NCBI GenBank assembly: GCA_002481295.1
Contig: DLDU01000019.1
Span: forward strand, 1 to 6,613
Reading direction: 5' to 3'
DNA: 6,613 nucleotides
DNA from: Prevotella sp. UBA7764
GTDB taxonomy: Bacteria > Bacteroidota > Bacteroidia > Bacteroidales > Bacteroidaceae
The notes under the pieces were generated by a model. It made no database searches, had not been told where the DNA came from, and was given only the letters and a program-made list of their open reading frames with translations. Shown here piece after piece: positions 6,593 to 6,613 of this stretch (position 1 is its first letter; every line of letters starts with the position of its first letter). The position numbers were made by a program, and so were the translations under genes.

Positions 6593-6613
6593 TAACCTGA
6601 ATTATTCATATTA
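6593..6613. repeat. Right terminal repeat, probable insertion sequence end
   Basis: This is the exact reverse complement of bases 2-22. Read outward, both copies begin TAACCTGAAT; just inside the window the flanks differ (AAAGC on the left, read on the minus strand, and AGCCT on the right), so only the repeat is shared. If the element starts at CCTG, the outer flanks would be CTAA on the left and TTAA on the right, which would suit a transposase with a TTAA-like target, but this is a guess. Confidence 0.7.

Noticed and set aside
1..6613. Window as a circular plasmid or phage with terminal overlap
   Set aside because: The matching ends are inverted, not direct, so they cannot close a simple circle, and there are no replication, mobilisation or phage genes.
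1..6613. CRISPR arrays, tRNA or rRNA genes
   Set aside because: No regularly spaced repeats and no cloverleaf or rRNA-like stretches were seen on either strand.

Overview
This 6.6 kb window looks like chromosomal DNA from a Bacteroidales bacterium, most likely Prevotella or a close relative. The evidence is a short primary-type sigma factor without region 1.1, lipoproteins with Bacteroidetes-style lipoboxes, a FimB/Mfa2-like surface lipoprotein, and several upstream regions carrying the Bacteroidetes -7 element TAnnTTTG. Genus assignment is inference.

Layout from left to right. (1) A minus-strand lipoprotein gene of the BtuF/FepB-type substrate-binding family is cut off after about 176 native codons at a repeat that forms the left edge. 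(2) A minus-strand pstB gene (phosphate ABC transporter ATPase) is broken: an internal deletion removed the Walker B and D-loop region and shifted the frame. (3) A 235-bp divergent intergenic region holds promoter-like sequences facing both ways and small dyads. (4) A plus-strand pstS-like phosphate-binding lipoprotein follows, with an EF-hand-type loop. (5) Next is a plus-strand class I adenylate-forming (acyl-CoA synthetase-like) enzyme ended by a strong terminator. (6) Then comes a plus-strand FimB/Mfa2-like lipoprotein. (7) A 17-bp hairpin separates it from the convergent rpoD-type sigma factor on the minus strand. (8) About 160 bp of upstream DNA lead to the right edge.

The first and last 21 bases are exact inverted copies of one another (2-22 and 6593-6613). 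The left copy cuts a gene and supplies its foreign C-terminus and stop. The simplest reading is that both edges are the outer ends of copies of one insertion sequence, and that the window is a contig that stopped at this repeat.

The genes do not form one pathway. pstB and pstS are divergent, no pstC, pstA or phoU is present, and pstB is broken, so this is a rearranged or decaying phosphate-uptake locus next to unrelated housekeeping and surface genes. I found no convincing new multi-gene system. The items most worth a second look are the terminal repeats, the pstB deletion, the EF-hand-like loop in the PstS homologue, and the somewhat divergent sigma factor.
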